Notes under the pieces: model-generated
What the model was told of the DNA's origin: nothing
What the model saw: only the letters and a program-made list of their open reading frames with translations
Database searches by the model: none
Program-made: the position numbers and the translations under genes
DNA from: Roseomonas gilardii
GTDB taxonomy: Bacteria; Pseudomonadota; Alphaproteobacteria; Acetobacterales; Acetobacteraceae
Reading direction: 5' to 3'
DNA: 64,000 bases
NCBI RefSeq assembly: GCF_001941945.1
Contig: NZ_CP015585.1
Coordinates: 62,001-126,000 of the forward strand
Shown here: positions 34,866 through 43,615 of the stretch, piece by piece
Numbering within the stretch: position 1 is the stretch's first letter
How the letters are laid out: the number at the start of each line of letters is the position of its first letter

Positions 34866-36437
34866 TCAGGCGGCGGCAGTCGCGGGCGCTCGGGAACGCT
34901 GCCACTTCCAGGGCAGGAGCTCGTCGAGCCTGGAGGCGGGGTGATCGGCGATACGGGCGAGCACATTGGCGAGCCAGGCACGCGGGTCGATGCCGTTCAG
35001 CTTCGCGGTGGTGATCAGGGCGTAGATCATTGCAGCCCGCTCGCCGCCACGGTCACTGCCCGCGAACAGCCATGCCTTTCTGCCAAGGGCCACGCCGCGG
35101 AGGGCGCGCTCGGCGGCGTTATTGGTGAGGCAGATCCGGCCATCGCTGAGGAACTGAGTGAATGCGGCCCAACGCTTGAGCGCATAGTCCAGCGCCTTGG
35201 CCAGATCGTTGTGACGCGACAGCCTGCCCCTGGTCTCCAGCATCCAGGCATGGAGATCAGCGACGAGTGGGGCGACGACGCTCTGCCGGTGCGACAGGCG
35301 TTCGGCCGCCGGACACCGGTTCACGGCCCGCTCGGCCTCGAACACCCGGTCGATGCGGCGCACGGCCTCGGCAGCCAGCGGCGCGCGGGCGACCTCCGCC
35401 AGTTCGAACACCTTGCGCCGGAAATGCGCCCAGCACGCCGCCTCCATGATCGGTCCGGGCTTGCGGCCGGGCAGGTAGAGATCACCAAACCCAGCATAGG
35501 CATCTGCCTGCAGGATCCCCGTATAGGAGGCCAGGTGCCGCTTGGGGTGCTCGGCGGTGCGGTCGCGCGAGAAGTAGAACACGGCCGCCGGTGGCGCGGG
35601 GCCAGCAAAGGGCTGGTCGTCCCGCACATAGGTCCAGAGGCGGGCGGTGACCGTCTTGCCGCGCGCGAGCAGCGGTACGGTGGTGTCGTCCCCGTGCAGG
35701 CGCTCGGCGGCCAGAACATGCGCCTCGATGAGGGCATGGAGGGGTGAGAGCACTGCCGCCGCGGTGCCGACCCAGTCCGCCAGGGTGGAGACGCTCAGCT
35801 CCACGCCCTCACGGGCATAGCTCTCGCTCTGCCGGTTCAGCGGCAGGTGCTGGCCGAACTTGGCCTCCAGGACCATGGCGAGCAGGTTCGGCCCGGCACG
35901 TCCGCGGGCGATCGGATGGAACGGCGCGGGCGGCTGGGTGATCACCTCGCACTGACGGCAGGAGAACTTCTCCCGCACGGTCTGGACGACCTTCCACGAG
36001 CGCGGGATCACCTCCAGGGTCTCGGTCACGTCCTCACCGAGCTTGGACAGTTTGCCGCCGCAGCAGGGGCAGGCGGCGGGTGACGGGAGCAGCACCCGTT
36101 CGCGCGGCAGGTGGGCAGGCAGAGGACCGCGCGACGGCTTGCGCGGCGGTGCTCCGGGCCAGGTTCCAGCCGGGTTCTCCGCTCGCGTCGCATCCTCGGC
36201 TGCTGTGGCGACCAACTCGCCGAGTTCCAGCTCCAGCTGATCCAGCAGCTTACGGCCGCGCTCGGAGGAGGCACCGAACTTGTCGTGTCGCAGCTTGGCG
36301 ATCACCAGCTTGAGGTGCGTGATCATCGCCTCGGCGCCGGTGGCACGGGCCTCGGCCGCGAGGCGCGCCTCCCGCTCAGCCGCCAGGGCCGCGCGCAGGG
36401 TCTCGACGTCGTCAGGGTCAGCCGCGGCGGGCGTCAT
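34866..36437 (-). CDS. tnpC: IS66 transposase TnpC
   Basis: 523 residues, the family length. N-terminal leucine-zipper-like helix (VETLRAALAAEREARLAAEA), zinc-binding domain (PSPAACPCCGGKLSKLGEDV), and the DDE core with AERLHGDDTTVPLLARGKTV, LQADAYAGFGDLYLPGRKPG and LTNNAAERALRGVALGRKAW. This is the catalytic subunit of IS66. Complete. Confidence 0.97.
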   Translation of the reverse strand: MTPAAADPDDVETLRAALAAEREARLAAEARATGAEAMITHLKLVIAKLRHDKFGASSERGRKLLDQLELELGELVATAAEDATRAENPAGTWPGAPPRKPSRGPLPAHLPRERVLLPSPAACPCCGGKLSKLGEDVTETLEVIPRSWKVVQTVREKFSCRQCEVITQPPAPFHPIARGRAGPNLLAMVLEAKFGQHLPLNRQSESYAREGVELSVSTLADWVGTAAAVLSPLHALIEAHVLAAERLHGDDTTVPLLARGKTVTARLWTYVRDDQPFAGPAPPAAVFYFSRDRTAEHPKRHLASYTGILQADAYAGFGDLYLPGRKPGPIMEAACWAHFRRKVFELAEVARAPLAAEAVRRIDRVFEAERAVNRCPAAERLSHRQSVVAPLVADLHAWMLETRGRLSRHNDLAKALDYALKRWAAFTQFLSDGRICLTNNAAERALRGVALGRKAWLFAGSDRGGERAAMIYALITTAKLNGIDPRAWLANVLARIADHPASRLDELLPWKWQRSRAPATAAA

Positions 36438-36492
36438 GCTGGAAGTGAATCAGGGACAGCCGCGCTTTGCCAGCACAGTCCTCCGCTGAGGG

Positions 36493-36840
36493 TCAGCCCG
36501 CGGCCTGAGGTCTGTAAGTCAGTTGCGGGTTCCGCCAATCGATGCCGTCAAGCATGTAAGCCAATTGCGCAGCGGAGATCGGCGCGACATCGCCTGCGGT
36601 CGTGGGCCAGAGGAAGCGTCCTCGTTCCAGCCTCTTGGCGTAGAGGGACATGCCGAGCCCGTCGTGCCACAGGATCTTGAGCAGGTCGCCGCGCTTGCCC
36701 CGAAAGACATACAGATCGCCCGCGTGCGGATCACGTCCGAGCGCCTCCTGCACCTGCAGGGCCAGACCATTCATGCCGCGGCGCATATCCGTATGCCCGA
36801 CTGCGAGCCAGACGCGGACACCAGAGGGAACCGGGATCAC
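36493..36840 (-). CDS. tnpB: IS66 accessory protein TnpB
   Basis: 115 residues: VPSGVRVWLAVGHTDMRRGM NGLALQVQEALGRDPHAGDLYVF, then KILWHDGLGMSLYAKRLERG RFLWP, the Orf2/TnpB signature. It overlaps tnpA by 4 bases (ATGA-type). Required for IS66 transposition, with unknown exact role. Confidence 0.96.
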   Translation of the reverse strand: MIPVPSGVRVWLAVGHTDMRRGMNGLALQVQEALGRDPHAGDLYVFRGKRGDLLKILWHDGLGMSLYAKRLERGRFLWPTTAGDVAPISAAQLAYMLDGIDWRNPQLTYRPQAAG

Positions 36841-37223
36841 CCGCGGAGCACCAACAGCAGACGGCGCAGGGCAGCCGCCCCGATGTTCTCAGCCACGCGC
36901 AGGCGCGTGCCGTCCGGCAACACGATCTCGACGGAGCGCTCACCCTCCAGGGCATCGCCCGGGCAGGATGCTCCTCCAACCCGTTCCATGGCCTCGGCTC
37001 CAGGAAGGGCTGATACGACGTGGACAGGCACAAAACTCGGCGTCTCGACCACCAGCCGTCCCCGCCGCTGGGCGTCACGCCACTGCCAGATCAGGCCACG
37101 GCTGACGTCATGCCGTCGCGCGACAACAGCAAGCCGGGCACCGGCATCAATCTCGGCCAGGATCCGGAGCTTGTCCTCCGTCCGCCAGCGCCGACGCCGC
37201 TCCACCCCATTGATGATCTCCAT
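36837..37223 (-). CDS. tnpA: IS66 DNA-binding protein TnpA
   Basis: 128 residues beginning MEIINGVERRRRWRTEDKLR, with the helix-turn-helix ARLAVVARRHDVSRGLIWQW. The C-terminus has the usual basic patch and ends LRRLLLVLRG. It is the intact parent of the fragment at 2793-3114. Confidence 0.95.
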   Translation of the reverse strand: MEIINGVERRRRWRTEDKLRILAEIDAGARLAVVARRHDVSRGLIWQWRDAQRRGRLVVETPSFVPVHVVSALPGAEAMERVGGASCPGDALEGERSVEIVLPDGTRLRVAENIGAAALRRLLLVLRG

Positions 37224-37363
37224 CCCACCCGCCCGCCCTTACCGACACCCTTAAGAACATCCGTAAGATCAGAGATCACCCAAGGCTGAGAAGGCGTGAC
37301 TCACCGGATGGGTACGCTCTACCTCGCCTTCATGGAGGCGAAGCTCGCAATGCTCCTTCCGAT

Positions 37364-38260
37364 CTACATCTTCCCATCGCGCATGGCTGCCGCAAGCTGA
37401 TCGACGTTATAGCGGAACATGGCCGCGTAGGTCGGTGCCGGCCCATCTGGAGGCGACAGAGCCTCGACGTAGAGCTCGCCGCCTGGCTTCGCTCCAGTGG
37501 CGCGGGCAATCTGCTGCACAAGACGCGAGTCGTTGCTGTTCTCAAAGAAGTAGGCGCGGACATGCTCGCTCCTGATCTGCTCGATCAGCTTTGCCATCTG
37601 CTGCGCAGACGGTTCGCTCTCGGTCGAGATGCCGAGCGGGGACAGGAAAGTGACCTTATAGCGGTCAGCGAAGTAGCCGAAGGCGTCATGCGTGGTCAGC
37701 ACCTTGCGCCGGGCGAGCGGAATGGCTTCCATTGTCCGCCGCGCGTAATCGTCGAGTTGCTCAAGCTGTCGCGCATAGCGGTCGCCGTTTTCCTGATAGG
37801 CTGCGGCCCCGGCGGGATCCGCGGCTGAGAGCGCGCGAACGATGTTGTGCACGTAGATCACGCCGTTGGCTGCGCTGTTCCAGGCATGGGGGTCGGTGAC
37901 CTTCCTGCCGTCCTCCTCCATGCGCAGCGTCCGGATCCCGTCCGAAGCCACGACAGGTTTGCCGGCGTAGCCGGAGGCGGAGATCAGCCGATCCATCCAG
38001 CCTTCAAGTCCGAGGCCGCTGACGAACACGATATCAGCCGCTTTCAGGTGGCGTGCATCATCGGGCGAGGGTTCGTAGACATGGGGGTCTCCATTCGGCC
38101 CGACCAGACTGACCACATGCACGCGTTCGCCGCCGACCTGGTGCACCATGTCTGCGAGCACGGTGAAGCTCGCCACGGCTTCCAGTGTCTTAGCCAGGGC
38201 GGGCTGTGCGAACGCCATCACGGCCAGCGCCGCACCAACCATCAGATATCGTCTTTTCAT
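37364..38260 (-). CDS. Metal ABC transporter substrate-binding protein (ZnuA/SitA type)
   Basis: 298 residues. Signal peptide MKRRYLMVGAALAVMAFAQP-ALA. Metal ligands of cluster A-I are visible: His in NGDPHVYEPSPDDARHLKAA, His in KVTDPHAWNSAANG, His/Asp-containing VLTTHDAFGYFADRYKV, and Asp in YFFENSNDSRLVQQIARATG. There is no His-rich zinc loop, which favours Mn2+ or Fe2+ over Zn2+, but this is not decisive. It follows the permease gene by 16 bases. The operon is separated from other genes by the IS66 element downstream. Confidence 0.93.
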   Translation of the reverse strand: MKRRYLMVGAALAVMAFAQPALAKTLEAVASFTVLADMVHQVGGERVHVVSLVGPNGDPHVYEPSPDDARHLKAADIVFVSGLGLEGWMDRLISASGYAGKPVVASDGIRTLRMEEDGRKVTDPHAWNSAANGVIYVHNIVRALSAADPAGAAAYQENGDRYARQLEQLDDYARRTMEAIPLARRKVLTTHDAFGYFADRYKVTFLSPLGISTESEPSAQQMAKLIEQIRSEHVRAYFFENSNDSRLVQQIARATGAKPGGELYVEALSPPDGPAPTYAAMFRYNVDQLAAAMRDGKM

Positions 38261-38276
38261 GAAGGTGTTCCTTGGG

Positions 38277-39110
38277 TCAGCCCGCGAGGTGCGGGCGCGG
38301 GATCAAACGGCGCAGCCATCCGCGCGGGCCGAACAGCAACGACAGGGCGTAAAACAGTCCGGCCGTCAGCACGATCGACGGGCCGGAAGCGAGGCCAAGA
38401 TGAAAGGAGACGATCAGTCCGATGAACCCGGACGCCATGGCCATGCACGCCGCGGTGGCCGCCAGCCCAGGTAGGCTGCGGGCCCAGAGCTGCGCGGCCG
38501 CTGCTGGCAGCATCATCAGCCCGACCGCCATCAAGGTCCCGAGCGCCTGAAAGCCTGCGACAAGGTTGATGACCAGCAGCGCCAAGAACAGCAGGTGGTA
38601 CAGCGAGCCGTGCCCATCCACCGCGCGCAGGAAGCCCGGATCGAAGCATTCCACCACAAGTGGCCGATAGACGACGGCGAGCACCAGCAGCGTGAAGGAT
38701 GAGATCGTGCCCACCAGGTACAAAGCCGGTGCGTCGATGGCGAGGATGGTGCCGAACAGCACATGCAGGAGGTCGATGTTGGAGCCGCGCAGGGAAACGA
38801 TCAGCACACCCGCGGCGAGGGAGATCAGATAGAAGCTGGCAAAGCTGGCATCCTCGCGCAGGGCCGTGGTGCGGGTCACCACACCGCCAAGGCTCATCGC
38901 CGGCAGCGACAGTCCGGCCAGCAGATAACCGATGGCCGCACCCGGGAGCACGGCGTGGCTCATTGCGTCTCCGACCAGGCTCATGCGGCGCAACATGAGC
39001 AGCACGCCGACCGGCCCGGAGCCGAGCGCCAGGGCCATGCAGGCGACCAGCGCGCGCCGCATGAAGCCGAACTCCACGAAGGGCTGAGCCACGGCCTGGT
39101 AAAGGGTCAT
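38277..39110 (-). CDS. Metal ABC transporter permease (ABC-3 family)
   Basis: 277 residues from ATG 39110, with about eight hydrophobic helices. Family motifs are VGVLLMLRRMSLVGDAMSHA VLPGAAIGYLLAG near the N-terminus and LMAVGLMMLPAAAAQLWARS in the middle. It would move Mn2+/Fe2+/Zn2+ across the inner membrane. The ATG overlaps a TGA (ATGA), implying a coupled upstream gene, normally the ATPase, yet no ATPase is found upstream (39111-39335). Confidence 0.93.
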   Translation of the reverse strand: MTLYQAVAQPFVEFGFMRRALVACMALALGSGPVGVLLMLRRMSLVGDAMSHAVLPGAAIGYLLAGLSLPAMSLGGVVTRTTALREDASFASFYLISLAAGVLIVSLRGSNIDLLHVLFGTILAIDAPALYLVGTISSFTLLVLAVVYRPLVVECFDPGFLRAVDGHGSLYHLLFLALLVINLVAGFQALGTLMAVGLMMLPAAAAQLWARSLPGLAATAACMAMASGFIGLIVSFHLGLASGPSIVLTAGLFYALSLLFGPRGWLRRLIPRPHLAG

Positions 39111-39335
39111 GCCGCCACTCCGGGGCGGGCGCAGAGCGGGCACAGGTTCGGCTGAACAGGTTTGCCGGAATCATCTTTTTCGGCCTGGCGTTCAAGTTGG
39201 TAGCATCGCACCGCTGACCTGTGCACCGCACCGGGGCCGTCATCTGGGAGCCGTGGCGGGGCGGCATTCTCCTTCAGAGCATCCAGGGTCCGGCGGAGTG
39301 GGGCCGGGTGCCCCACTCCAGACAAGTCCCTTGGG
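39111..39335 (-). other. Gap upstream of metal permease, ATPase missing
   Basis: The frame ending NLCPLCARPGVAA-stop overlaps the permease start but has no Walker motifs and does not resemble an ABC ATPase. The region also carries the downstream end of the cyd operon. It may be a deletion scar. Confidence 0.4.
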
Positions 39336-39485
39336 TCACGTCGTCATTCCAGCGCTGCGCATGAGCAGTCGGAACAGCAACGCGGCAATCGCGAGACCTC
39401 CGACGCTCAACGTCCAGATCAGGACCAGCCAGCCGACCCGCTGCGACCAGAGCCGGAGGGACGGAGAGGAGTGGCTCAGCCTCAA
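39336..39485 (-). CDS. DUF2474 small membrane protein of cytochrome bd operon
   Basis: 49 residues from a TTG that overlaps the cydB stop (TTGA). After LSHSSPSLRLWSQR comes one hydrophobic helix VGWLVLIWTLSVGGLAIAAL LFRLLM. Single-helix DUF2474 peptides are known downstream of CIO-type cydAB genes, analogous to CydX. Likely an oxidase-associated subunit; the role is inferred from position and shape. Confidence 0.7.
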   Translation of the reverse strand: MRLSHSSPSLRLWSQRVGWLVLIWTLSVGGLAIAALLFRLLMRSAGMTT

Positions 39486-40489
39486 TGGTATCCCTCGCCG
39501 GCTTTCACCTTGCCGCGGAAGACGTAGTACGACCACGCGGTGTAGGCGAGAATGAACGGGATGATAAACAGGGCGCCGATCAGCGCGAAGCCCATGCTCT
39601 GCGGCGGCGCCGCGGCGTCCCAGATCGAGATCCCGGGCGGAATGATATTGGGCCACAGGCTGATGGCGAGACCGGTGTAGCCCAGGAACAGCAGCAGCAG
39701 AGACAGGAGGAAGGGCGCGGCGTGACTGTCGCGGCCGAGCGCCTTCCACAGGCCGATCGCCGCCACCAGCACCAGCACGGGCACCGGCGCGAAGAACAGC
39801 AGGTTCGGCAGCGCGAACCAGCGGGCCGCGACCTCGGCATGCGCCAGGGGGGTCCAAAGGCTGACGACCAGGATGGCCACGAGCAGGGCGATCATCACCG
39901 GCCGCCCCAGGGCCCGCATGCGGGCCTGGAGTTCGCCTTCGGTCTTCATCACCAGCCAGCTGGCACCCAGGAGCGCGTAGGCGACCGGGAGGGCAAGGCC
40001 GGTGAACAGGCTGAAGGGCGTGAGCCAGCCGAACAGGCCCCCCACATAGGCCCCGCTCTCAAGCGGAAACCCGTTGATGAAGGCGCCCAGCGCAGCCCCT
40101 TGCGAGAAGGTGGCGATGTAGGACCCCCAGGCGAAAGCCTTGTCCCAGAAGGGCCGGTGCGCCTCGTCGGCCTTGAAGCGGAACTCGAAGGCGACGCCGC
40201 GCCAGATCAGGCCGGCAAGCATCAGCACGAGCGGGAGGTAGAGAGCACTCAGGATGGTCGCATAGGCCAGCGGAAAGGCGGCGAGCAGCGCCGCCCCGCC
40301 CAGCACCAGCCAAGTCTCGTTTCCGTCCCAGACCGGTGCCACGGTGTTGACCATCGTGTCCCGGTCGCCCCGATCCGCCACGAAGGGGAACAGGATCCCG
40401 ATCCCCAGGTCGAAGCCGTCCATGACGACATACATCATCAGCCCGAAGCCGATGATGATCGCCCAAATGAGGGGAAGGTCGATGCCCAT
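39482..40489 (-). CDS. cydB: Cytochrome bd-type ubiquinol oxidase subunit II
   Basis: 335 residues; ATG 40489 follows GAGGAGG with good spacing, better than GTG 40495. LPLIWAIIIGFGLMMYVVMD GFDLGIGILFPF and VAPVWDGNETWLVLGGAALL AAFPLAYA are the subunit II signatures; eight or nine membrane helices. With CydA it forms the quinol oxidase that reduces O2 with high affinity and is often cyanide-insensitive. It starts 12 bases after cydA. Confidence 0.97.
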   Translation of the reverse strand: MGIDLPLIWAIIIGFGLMMYVVMDGFDLGIGILFPFVADRGDRDTMVNTVAPVWDGNETWLVLGGAALLAAFPLAYATILSALYLPLVLMLAGLIWRGVAFEFRFKADEAHRPFWDKAFAWGSYIATFSQGAALGAFINGFPLESGAYVGGLFGWLTPFSLFTGLALPVAYALLGASWLVMKTEGELQARMRALGRPVMIALLVAILVVSLWTPLAHAEVAARWFALPNLLFFAPVPVLVLVAAIGLWKALGRDSHAAPFLLSLLLLFLGYTGLAISLWPNIIPPGISIWDAAAPPQSMGFALIGALFIIPFILAYTAWSYYVFRGKVKAGEGYH

Positions 40490-40501
40490 GATCACACCTC
40501 C

Positions 40502-41911
40502 TCAGACGATGGCCGGATCGATGTCGTCGGGTGCGGCCGAGAGCGGCCGCGCCGGGCGCAGCACCTGGCCCTTGTCCTGCGCGTGGTCGTCGCCGACCGT
40601 CGGACCCTTGGCGACCAGCTTGATCATGTAGCTGATGCCGGTGCCGAAGACCGCGCAGTACATGACGAGGAACACGGCCAGGGTCGCCGAGAGCGCGAGG
40701 GCCGAATGGTTCGACACCGCATGCTCGGTCCGCATGACGCCATAGACCACCCAGGGCTGGCGTCCGATCTCGGTGGTGAACCACCCGGCCAGGATGGCGA
40801 TCAGGCCGCTCGGTCCCATCAGCATCGCGAAACGCAGGAAGAGCCTGGAGCCATACAGCCTGCCGCCACGGCGCAGCCACAGGCCCCAGACGCCCAGCAG
40901 CAGCATCAACATGCCGAGGCCCACCATCACCCGGAACGACCAGAAGACGACGGTGGAGTTGGGACGGTCCTCCGGCGCGAACTCGCTGAGGCCCCGGAAC
41001 TGGCCGTCGAGGCTGTGGGTGAGGACCAGGCTGCCGAGGCGGGGGATCTCCACCGCGTAGCGTGTCGTCTCCGCCGCCATGTCGGGCCAGCCAAACAGGA
41101 TCAGCGGCACACCCTGTCCTGGCTCGTTCCGCCAGTGCCCCTCCATGGCGGCGATCTTCGCCGGCTGATGCTCCAGGGTGTTCAGGCCATGAGCGTCGCC
41201 GACGGCGATCTGGATGGGCGCCACGACGAGCACCATCCACATCGCCATCGAGAACATGGTGCGCACGGCCGGTGCGTTCCGCCCGCGCAGCAGGTGCCAG
41301 GCCCCCGAGGCACCGACGAACAGCGCCGTCGAGAGATAGGCGGCGATGGTCATGTGCACGAGGCGGTAGGGGAAGGACGGGTTGAAGATGACCTTCAGCC
41401 AATCGACCGGCACGACGCGGCCGTCGATGATCTCAAAACCCTGCGGCGTCTGCATCCAGCTGTTCGAGGCCAGGATCCAGGTCGCGGAGATCAACGTGCC
41501 GAGGGCGACCATCAGCGTTGCGAAGAAGTGGAGGCCTGGACCGACCTTGTTCCAGCCGAACAGCATGACGCCGAGGAAGCCGGCCTCCAGGAAGAAGGCG
41601 GTCAGCACCTCATAGGCGAGCAGCGGGCCGGTGATGCTGCCGGCGAAGGAGGAGAAGTAGCTCCAGTTGGTGCCGAACTGGTAGGCCATGACCAGCCCGG
41701 AGACGACACCCATGGCGAAGTTGACGGCAAAGATCTTCGACCAGAAATGATAGAGGTCCCGAAAGAGGCCGTCCTTCTTCCAGAGCCAGAGGCCCTCCAG
41801 CACCGCGAGGTAACTGGCAAGCCCGATGGTGATCGCCGGGAAGATGATGTGGAAGGAGACGGTGAAGCCGAACTGGATGCGGGCCAGCTCGAGCGCGGTC
41901 AGTCCGAACAT
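40502..41911 (-). CDS. cydA: Cytochrome bd-type ubiquinol oxidase subunit I
   Basis: 469 residues, shorter than E. coli CydA, as in the short-Q-loop CIO branch. Haem ligands are visible: His21 in FGFTVSFHIIFPAITIGLAS, the His in PSFPYRLVHMTIAAYLSTAL and the Met in QPWVVYGVMRTEHAVSNH. GVVSGLVMAYQFGTNWSYFS is also conserved. Strong GGGAGG before ATG 41911. The operon lies directly downstream of the MocR regulator on the same strand. Haem demand links it to the divergent hemA. Confidence 0.97.
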   Translation of the reverse strand: MFGLTALELARIQFGFTVSFHIIFPAITIGLASYLAVLEGLWLWKKDGLFRDLYHFWSKIFAVNFAMGVVSGLVMAYQFGTNWSYFSSFAGSITGPLLAYEVLTAFFLEAGFLGVMLFGWNKVGPGLHFFATLMVALGTLISATWILASNSWMQTPQGFEIIDGRVVPVDWLKVIFNPSFPYRLVHMTIAAYLSTALFVGASGAWHLLRGRNAPAVRTMFSMAMWMVLVVAPIQIAVGDAHGLNTLEHQPAKIAAMEGHWRNEPGQGVPLILFGWPDMAAETTRYAVEIPRLGSLVLTHSLDGQFRGLSEFAPEDRPNSTVVFWSFRVMVGLGMLMLLLGVWGLWLRRGGRLYGSRLFLRFAMLMGPSGLIAILAGWFTTEIGRQPWVVYGVMRTEHAVSNHSALALSATLAVFLVMYCAVFGTGISYMIKLVAKGPTVGDDHAQDKGQVLRPARPLSAAPDDIDPAIV

Positions 41912-42044
41912 GACAAACCTCCCTGGCCTGCGCCCGCGACGCCATGCTGCTGACGCGACGATGTCCGGTGAGAGAGACGCGGCGAGGGCAGCACGACGGC
42001 GGCCCTCTGAAGAAAAGACACGGCTGTCAATCCTTTGTCCGAAA

Positions 42045-43424
42045 CTACACGACCGCCCTCGTGGTGAGGGAGGGTTGTGACAGGAGGCTCACGAGCTGGG
42101 TCAGTCCGTCCTCCAGCACGCCGCGATCGGGCGCGACGCCGAGCGAGATCCGCACGGCCTCGATGGGATGCATTGTCACGGCAAAGGCGGCGCTCGGAAC
42201 GATGGAGACGCCGGCACGATCGGCGTGATCGGCGAAGTCCGAGGCGCGCCAGTGTTCGGGCAGCTGGAGCCAAAGGTGATGCCCGTGCGGATCGGCGGCA
42301 AAGCGGAGGTCTGTCAGGATCGTCGCCGCGAGCTTCTGACGCTCGACGTTCTCAATGCTGATGGCGCGGCTGAGCTGGTCCAGGGTGCCGTTGGCAATCC
42401 ACCGGCTGGCCAGGGCTGACATGAGCGGTGGCGCCATCAGGACGGTGGTGCGCAGAATGCCGGCAAGCCTGAGAGCACCAGCGGCGCTCGGCGCGGCCAC
42501 ATAGGCGACGCGCAGGGCGGGCGTGGCGCATTTGGACAGCGTGGCGATGTGCCAGGTGATATCACCGGCGAGCTCCGCCATCGCGACGGTCCGCTCGGGT
42601 CGCAGCGGCGCGTAGGGATCATCCTCAATGATGGCGACCTTATGCTTGCGGGCGAGCGTCGCGATCGCGCGGCGCCGGTCCTCGGGCAGGGTGACCGTGG
42701 TGGGATTGTCGATGCTCGGGATCAGGTAGAGCGCCTTGGGCGCCTTCTCCCGGCAGGCCTTCTCAAATGCGTCAGGACGGATGCCGTGCTCGTCCATGGC
42801 GAGTGGCTCCAGGACGAGCCCCCGCTGGGCGGCCACCGCCTTGAAGCCGGGATAGGTCATCGCCCCAGCCACGACCACGTCGCCCTTCTGCAGCAGAAGC
42901 TCGCAGATGGCGAACAGGGCGCACTGCGCGCCGCCCGTGACCACGACCCGATCCCCGGTCAGGCCGGGCAGGCGAGGCGCGAGCCAGCAAGCGGCGGCAT
43001 GCCGGTCCTGGGCCGCGCCAGTGCTCTCCTGATAGTGGAGACTGAGCATCCCGCGCGGGCTGTCGAGGATTCCCACGATGCCCTGGGGGAAGATCTTCTT
43101 GAAATCGGCCACGGAGGGCTGCGGCGGGATGTTCATGCTGAGGTCGATCAGCGGCGCGGGCTCGACGGCGGGACCGCTACCCTTGGGCCGCTCGCTGACA
43201 TAGGTGCCGCGCCCGGCCTGGGCCTCGATGAGGCCCCGCCGGCGCGCCTCGTTGAAGGCCCGGGTTACCGTGGTCAGGTCAACGTCGAGTGCTTCGGCGA
43301 TGGCGCGCTGTGGTGGCAGCCGCTCACCCCGCGCGACCCGGCCGGACCTCACGTCCGTCTCGAGCGCCTCCACGATCCCCAGGTACTTCATGCGAGCGCC
43401 GTCGTTCAGCCACGGGTGCCACAT
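42045..43424 (-). CDS. MocR-type regulator (GntR helix-turn-helix fused to PLP aminotransferase domain)
   Basis: 459 residues. A winged helix lies at about 12-80 ([40 protein letters not shown]). The fold-type I aminotransferase domain follows: [52 protein letters not shown] and the PLP-lysine region [19 protein letters not shown]. Such proteins sense PLP adducts of amino compounds and are often transcribed divergently from their target. Here the divergent target is hemA, whose enzyme uses PLP and glycine. Two palindromes lie between the two genes. Confidence 0.93.
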   Translation of the reverse strand: MWHPWLNDGARMKYLGIVEALETDVRSGRVARGERLPPQRAIAEALDVDLTTVTRAFNEARRRGLIEAQAGRGTYVSERPKGSGPAVEPAPLIDLSMNIPPQPSVADFKKIFPQGIVGILDSPRGMLSLHYQESTGAAQDRHAAACWLAPRLPGLTGDRVVVTGGAQCALFAICELLLQKGDVVVAGAMTYPGFKAVAAQRGLVLEPLAMDEHGIRPDAFEKACREKAPKALYLIPSIDNPTTVTLPEDRRRAIATLARKHKVAIIEDDPYAPLRPERTVAMAELAGDITWHIATLSKCATPALRVAYVAAPSAAGALRLAGILRTTVLMAPPLMSALASRWIANGTLDQLSRAISIENVERQKLAATILTDLRFAADPHGHHLWLQLPEHWRASDFADHADRAGVSIVPSAAFAVTMHPIEAVRISLGVAPDRGVLEDGLTQLVSLLSQPSLTTRAVV

Positions 43425-43437
43425 CGCGCCCTCACTT

Positions 43438-43458
43438 TGTATGGTCTAATGCCATACA
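43438..43458. promoter_or_regulatory. Operator-like palindrome 1, MocR/hemA intergenic region
   Basis: TGTATGG-N7-CCATACA is a perfect 7-bp inverted repeat, followed by TTA. It ends 14 bases upstream of the regulator's ATG, the position expected for autoregulation. A related box lies 78 bases away and the half-site GCCATACATTA recurs at 47191-47201. Confidence 0.7.
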
Positions 43459-43515
43459 TTACTAGCATAGGCGGGTTGAGGATGGAAGCAGATCTCGCGG
43501 CATGCAGGGGTTCAT

Positions 43516-43536
43516 TGTATGCTTCTATGGCGTACA
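43516..43536. promoter_or_regulatory. Operator-like palindrome 2, upstream of hemA
   Basis: TGTATGC-N7-GCGTACA, 6 of 7 paired positions, again followed by TTA. It shares the spacing and outer bases of box 1 and lies 80 bases before the hemA start, suitable for control of the hemA promoter. Confidence 0.65.
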
Positions 43537-43615
43537 TTATGGTCCGGGGCGTAGCCGCCTGCCAGGGCGCGGGTGACCACCCCGACGGCCCAACCCTGCC
43601 CGAAAGTGCCGAAGA

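Larger units (their letters stand above)
34835..37315 (-). mobile_element. IS66-family insertion sequence, complete
   Basis: Left end GTATCCATGCGGTGACGG and inverted right end GTACCCATCCGGTGAGTCAC bracket tnpA, tnpB and tnpC on the minus strand. No 8-bp target duplication is seen (GGTGAACA versus GCTCTACC), so the flanks have been rearranged. A fragment of its right end is duplicated at 2793-3206. Confidence 0.92.

Noticed and set aside
39107-39325. Metal transporter ATPase gene upstream of the permease
   Set aside because: The only frame coupled to the permease lacks Walker A/B and signature motifs and has no resemblance to ABC ATPases.
39485-41953. 822-codon plus-strand ORF antisense to cydAB
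   Set aside because: Extremely rich in Asp, Glu, Arg, Gln and His, with no domain; it is the complement of the conserved cydA and cydB genes in GC-rich DNA.
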